A stretch of DNA of 64,000 nucleotides from Eubacterium maltosivorans (GTDB lineage Bacteria > Bacillota > Clostridia > Eubacteriales > Eubacteriaceae). The notes beneath the pieces were generated by a model. The model saw only the letters and a program-made list of their open reading frames with translations, searched no databases and was not told the DNA's origin. How positions within the stretch are numbered: position 1 is the stretch's first letter; every line of letters starts with the position of its first letter. Positions 63,964 to 64,000 of the stretch are shown here, in pieces. The DNA lies in the NCBI RefSeq assembly GCF_002441855.2, contig NZ_CP029487.1, positions 2,728,001-2,792,000 on the forward strand, in the 5' to 3' direction. Both the position numbers and the translations under genes were made by a program.

Positions 63964-64000
63964 ATGAAAAAGGTGGTTATCGGATGCAGTGTGCTTCGAA
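63964..64000 (+). CDS. Start of an unidentified gene cut by the window edge
   Basis: AAGGAGGAG lies eight bases before the ATG. Only MKKVVIGCSVLR is visible, a Lys start with a hydrophobic run that could begin a signal or lipoprotein peptide. Nothing more can be said. Confidence 0.5.
   Translation, partial: MKKVVIGCSVLR

Overview
The window is the replication-origin region of a Firmicutes (class Clostridia) chromosome with an accessory quaternary-amine block on its left side. Three things point to an acetogen-like anaerobe of the Eubacterium limosum / E. callanderi type: two non-pyrrolysine MttB-superfamily methyltransferases among several betaine/carnitine-type (BCCT) transporters, a clostridial 2[4Fe-4S] ferredoxin, and the origin gene order rpmH-rnpA-yidD-yidC-jag-mnmE-mnmG-rsmG-noc-parA-parB. 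This assignment is from gene content only; no rRNA or tRNA gene was seen.

1-14.7 kb, accessory block. A truncated MFS transporter, two tandem CaiT-like BCCT carriers with matching promoters, and an inverted pair of methyltransferase/TetR modules. One module is a minus-strand operon (mttB-like, MFS, BCCT) divergent from a TetR gene. The other is an mttB-like gene followed by a MATE exporter, divergent from a second TetR gene. Both methyltransferase promoters are perfect or near-perfect sigma-A promoters bracketed by two copies of a palindrome close to TTAAAC-N-GTTTAA. A sigma-54 activator with an altered GAFTGA loop closes the block.

14.8-25.4 kb. Ferredoxin, then the ricT-holB-DUF2007-tmk-decarboxylase group, thioredoxin, two XRE regulators (the second behind a c-di-GMP-I riboswitch), an LtaS-family enzyme whose promoter lies inside a terminator loop, and metG behind a T-box.

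25.4-38.6 kb. rsmI, an FAD enzyme, the dnaB-rplI-gdpP-yybS-like operon, hslO, pdxST divergent from a pdxR-like MocR regulator, acylphosphatase, and rpsF-ssb-rpsR.

38.4-50.5 kb. The leftward origin-proximal operons: DUF951, mscS, cvpA, a membrane protein of unknown function, parB, parA, noc, rsmG, mnmG, mnmE, jag, yidC, yidD, rnpA and rpmH, with two perfect parS sites.

50.5-64 kb. A bipartite oriC flanks dnaA. Its right half carries DnaA boxes followed by a clear DnaA-trio tract. Rightward genes are dnaN, rlbA, recF, gyrB, gyrA, an incomplete PTS set around rpe, and a GGDEF-EAL protein. Most genes run away from the origin, codirectional with replication. A family of intergenic repeats begins at the stop codons of dnaB, dnaA and gyrB.
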